Below, piece after piece: positions 6,801-8,450 of a stretch of DNA of 8,450 nt. The position numbers and the translations under genes are program-made. Source of the stretch: Verrucomicrobiales bacterium (GTDB lineage: Bacteria > Verrucomicrobiota > Verrucomicrobiae > Limisphaerales > UBA9464); NCBI GenBank assembly GCA_005789375.1, contig SXXZ01000320.1, forward strand, positions 1 through 8,450, read 5' to 3'. The notes below the pieces were generated by a model, which worked only from the letters and a program-made list of their open reading frames with translations, had not been told where the DNA came from and did not search any database. Each line of letters begins with the position of its first letter. Position 1 is the stretch's first letter.

Positions 6801-8450
6801 CCCCGGTGCGTCTCCTCGGCCGCAACGGTGCGCGCTGGGGCGGCCTTAGTTTTGAAAATCCCGACGGGGCCAGCGTGCTGCGCCACCTCGTAATCCGCCA
6901 AGCGACGCGAGGCGCGAACCCACTGGCATTCCCCTCCGCGCTCTCCGGATTGAATGCGAACCTCCTCATCGAACACCTCGATATCGAGCACTGTGAAGGC
7001 CCGATCTTTTGCCGCGGTGGATCCATCGTCCTGCGTCATAGCCGGCTTCACACACCCTACACGGGCGACTGCATCAACGTGAAACGGGGAGCCGCGCTCA
7101 TCGAGGACAGCGACTTCATCGGCGACAACGCCCCGGATACCGATGCCATCGACTACGACGGTGTCTTGGGAGGCGTTGTTCGGAATTGCCGCATCTATCG
7201 GTTTCAAGGGCCCAATTGCGACGGCATCGACATTGGCGAAGAAGCCCAGGACATTCTCATCGAGAACAACCGCATCTACTTCAATTCCGACAAGGGCGTC
7301 TCCGTGGGTCAAGGCTCCACGGTCATCATGAAGAACAACCTGATCGTCGGCTGCGCTCTGGGCGTGGGAGTAAAGGATGCCGGATCGCGGGTCACACTCG
7401 ACCAGAACACCTTTGTCGACTGCGACATCGGCGTGGACGTGTACGAAAAGAACTTCGGTGTGGGTGGCGGATCGGCCTTCGTCACCAACACTCTCTTCTC
7501 CAAGAGTTCCATTGTTCCGGTACAGGTCGATGCCCTCTCCCAACTGGTGGTGTCCTACTCTCTTTCGGACACTGTTGCGATCATCGCTCCAGGATCCAAC
7601 AACCTGCTCAAGGCCCCGCTGTTCGTCGCTCCGAGCTTGTTGGATTTTAGTCTCCAACCCACCTCACCCGCCCTCGATTCCGGTGATCCCGTCCATGCGA
7701 CCGATCCCGACGGAACCCGCGCCGACATCGGGGCCCGCTACCAATACCAGGCCAGCGACTATCCTTACGCTCTCACCCCAACGGTGGTGATCGACGAACT
7801 CCTCGCTAACTCCGAAAGCGACCAAGACTGGATCGAACTCTTCAACCGCTCCTCCAACTCCGTGGATATCAGCGGCTGGTTTCTCAGCGACAGCGCGAGC
7901 GACCTGCGAAAATACCGCATCCCCTCCGGGACACGTCTCGAGCCCGGCGAGCGCATCGTGTTGAGTGAACAGCAGCATTTCGGCGTGGCGTCGCTAGATA
8001 TTGGCCGGATCACCGGCTTCGCCCTCAGCGACGTGGGGGAGACCCTCTACCTCAGTTCGGCCATCGGTGATCACCTCACCGACTATCGCACCCAAGAGCG
8101 GTTTGGCGCATCACTCCCGGGTGAGACCTTGGGCAATTACCGCAAGGCCTCCACCGATTCCTGGAACTTCATCCCCTTGCAAACCCCGACTCTCGGCAAG
8201 GCCAACAGCGCACCGCGCATCGGCCCCATCGTGATCTCGGAGATCTTCTATGCAGCGACGACGGATCCCGACCTCGAGTTCTTGGAACTCCTCAACATCA
8301 CGGCCACTCCCGTGCCCTTGTACGACAGCGTCCGAAGTGCTCCTTGGCGCATTACTGACGGGCTCGAACTGGAGTTCCCCTCCAACCCACCGCTCATCCT
8401 GGCCTCGGGCGAACGGCTAGTCCTGACGCGTAGCCTGTCTCACTTCAACG
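3839..8450 (+). CDS. giant modular extracellular protein: lamin-tail, CotH kinase-like and beta-helix domains (3' end missing)
   Basis: One frame runs without a stop from ATG 3839 to the right edge, giving 1,537 residues and no C-terminus. Domains: signal peptide 1-18 (PIATQA then QV). Lamin-tail domain about 20-140 (DWIEL at 44-48). Galactose-binding-like sandwich about 149-309 (LADDGAIIYLNG). Chitobiase/hexosaminidase C-terminal-like Ig module about 365-443. CotH kinase-like domain about 446-836, starting LPMISVVSDP, with NGAYWG (599-604) and the DxD-type PDMDQ at Asp720/Asp722. Divergent InlB-type repeat 842-921. Parallel beta-helix about 925-1300, with coils near 23 residues beginning NN/NT and a closing ADIGARY. 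Second lamin-tail about 1315-1457 (DWIEL at 1330-1334). Third about 1462 onwards (EFLEL at 1480-1484). CotH proteins of Bacillus spores are atypical secreted protein kinases; a kinase role here is inferred. Lamin-tail and beta-helix modules suggest surface or polysaccharide binding. No Shine-Dalgarno is clear. An in-frame ATG at 3812 is an alternative start, but 3839 gives the cleaner signal peptide. Confidence 0.88.
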   Translation, partial: MKLSLAAALCLLPIATQAQVRISEFVASNTQSHPDVVDFSDYPDWIELENTTSAPVSLAGWYLSDDSKKPFRWTFPSTAVLPAKGHLIVWADGEDAVPGETHPRGYWPWRSFTTEGYHANFSLSALGESVVLTHATGMTNTVLIQSGAARWKYLDDGSNAGTAWNLPGFNDALWASGTGQLGYGDGDETTLLTAAAAGSNHPITTYFRHAFSVSDPTRLLDLELQLLADDGAIIYLNGAEVVRQNVPAGRVDFKTLTTTSISGTAENTFTTHRIPATHLLAGLNLVAVEVHQSAANSSDHGFDLSLSGAGFTGSTNVDLQTYGIQIADVSRGRNTAGDWVQFATPTPGAPNIGTEVPDLRAPGIAAVISPEGGVSATPVTVTLRAPSGTVRYTLNGAAPTPNSMAYTQPFTLTSNTVVRTRVFQEGRPNGPIATRTYLIGETLGSLPMISVVSDPELLFGDRLGIYYNQHEQSVSGGSSGRGLRDVYKNKDAPGSLEFFAPNGQSGFRVNGAFRMGGENNWVHAQRALNFAIRGAYGDDNLAYDLFPGTGIPNHTSLTLRDGGDAWSMEMLRDGLWPFLQRGQMKVGVSDYRPSVVFINGAYWGIHDVRSRWDDAWFFEHHRLNATDIDHLNYGHVTSSAITLGADKGDTVHWLELLEFAQSHDLNEPAAWAVIESRVDIESFIDFIASESWGQNTSWAHNREFWRPRTPSGRWQWFLPDMDQTFRSSQLGGNVLSEMLSSDQLLSRLKTSTQFRQRLAQRLAAHADATFRPVRVQGLLDTMAHEVESEVPRHAARWSSLGGMSASGRASALADMKKFIDARSDGFLEEIQSRLSLSPAVAVTLGVSGLQHGRILVEGVPTEPGVHRLFPGIPLRLTAEAAPGFRFVRWNGTTGNANATTNTTANITLVLTGTASLAAEFAPSEERVIGGTLKATTSLIAGATYSLDSDLIIPPGITLNVPAGITLNMPAGRHLRVQGTLNVTGTVEAPVRLLGRNGARWGGLSFENPDGASVLRHLVIRQATRGANPLAFPSALSGLNANLLIEHLDIEHCEGPIFCRGGSIVLRHSRLHTPYTGDCINVKRGAALIEDSDFIGDNAPDTDAIDYDGVLGGVVRNCRIYRFQGPNCDGIDIGEEAQDILIENNRIYFNSDKGVSVGQGSTVIMKNNLIVGCALGVGVKDAGSRVTLDQNTFVDCDIGVDVYEKNFGVGGGSAFVTNTLFSKSSIVPVQVDALSQLVVSYSLSDTVAIIAPGSNNLLKAPLFVAPSLLDFSLQPTSPALDSGDPVHATDPDGTRADIGARYQYQASDYPYALTPTVVIDELLANSESDQDWIELFNRSSNSVDISGWFLSDSASDLRKYRIPSGTRLEPGERIVLSEQQHFGVASLDIGRITGFALSDVGETLYLSSAIGDHLTDYRTQERFGASLPGETLGNYRKASTDSWNFIPLQTPTLGKANSAPRIGPIVISEIFYAATTDPDLEFLELLNITATPVPLYDSVRSAPWRITDGLELEFPSNPPLILASGERLVLTRSLSHFN

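Noticed and set aside
6680..7657. Minus-strand open frame of 325 codons opposite the beta-helix
   Set aside because: It is antisense to well-formed beta-helix coils in the giant protein, and its composition is typical of a shadow frame.
1..8450. CRISPR array, tRNA or rRNA genes, toxin-antitoxin or other defence modules
   Set aside because: No regularly spaced repeats beyond the tandem pair, no cloverleaf-like or rRNA sequence, and no nuclease, helicase or toxin motifs were seen in the supported frames.

Overview
The window is GC-rich bacterial DNA. Every gene I can support reads on the + strand. The gene content points to Verrucomicrobiota, or a related PVC-group lineage such as Planctomycetota. 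The clues are a very large secreted protein mixing lamin-tail, CotH and beta-helix modules, an esterase fused to an SMP-30/gluconolactonase domain, a secreted alpha/beta hydrolase of a kind I associate with that group, and REP/RAYT-like intergenic repeats. The placement is inferred from protein style only; there is no rRNA or marker gene to confirm it.

Layout. (1) Positions 2-295 hold the 3' end of a small, highly charged, helical protein of Spy/LTXXQ-like character. (2) Positions 296-661 are non-coding, with a 9-bp tandem microrepeat and short hairpins. (3) Positions 662-1543 encode a secreted alpha/beta hydrolase with a complete Ser-Asp-His set. (4) Positions 1544-1811 hold two 127-bp repeat copies, 141 bp apart, that begin on the base after the hydrolase stop codon. 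(5) Positions 1927-3681 encode a secreted two-domain enzyme, an esterase-D-like alpha/beta hydrolase followed by an SMP-30/gluconolactonase beta-propeller. (6) A strong hairpin at 3720-3746 probably ends that transcript. (7) From 3839 to the right edge there is one uninterrupted frame of more than 1,530 codons. It encodes a modular extracellular protein: signal peptide, lamin-tail domain, galactose-binding-like domain, chitobiase-C-like domain, CotH kinase-like domain, InlB-type repeat, parallel beta-helix, and two more lamin-tail domains. Its C-terminus lies outside the window.

Working together. Three consecutive products carry signal peptides, so the locus is devoted to the cell envelope or outside of the cell. 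The two hydrolases could act on esters and lactones of carbohydrates or aromatics, but nothing here fixes a substrate. The genes are separated by 383 and 157 bp, by a repeat array and by a hairpin, so they look like single transcription units rather than one operon. No tRNA, rRNA, CRISPR array, transposase gene or defence system was seen. The items most worth following up are the giant CotH/lamin-tail protein and the tandem repeat element.
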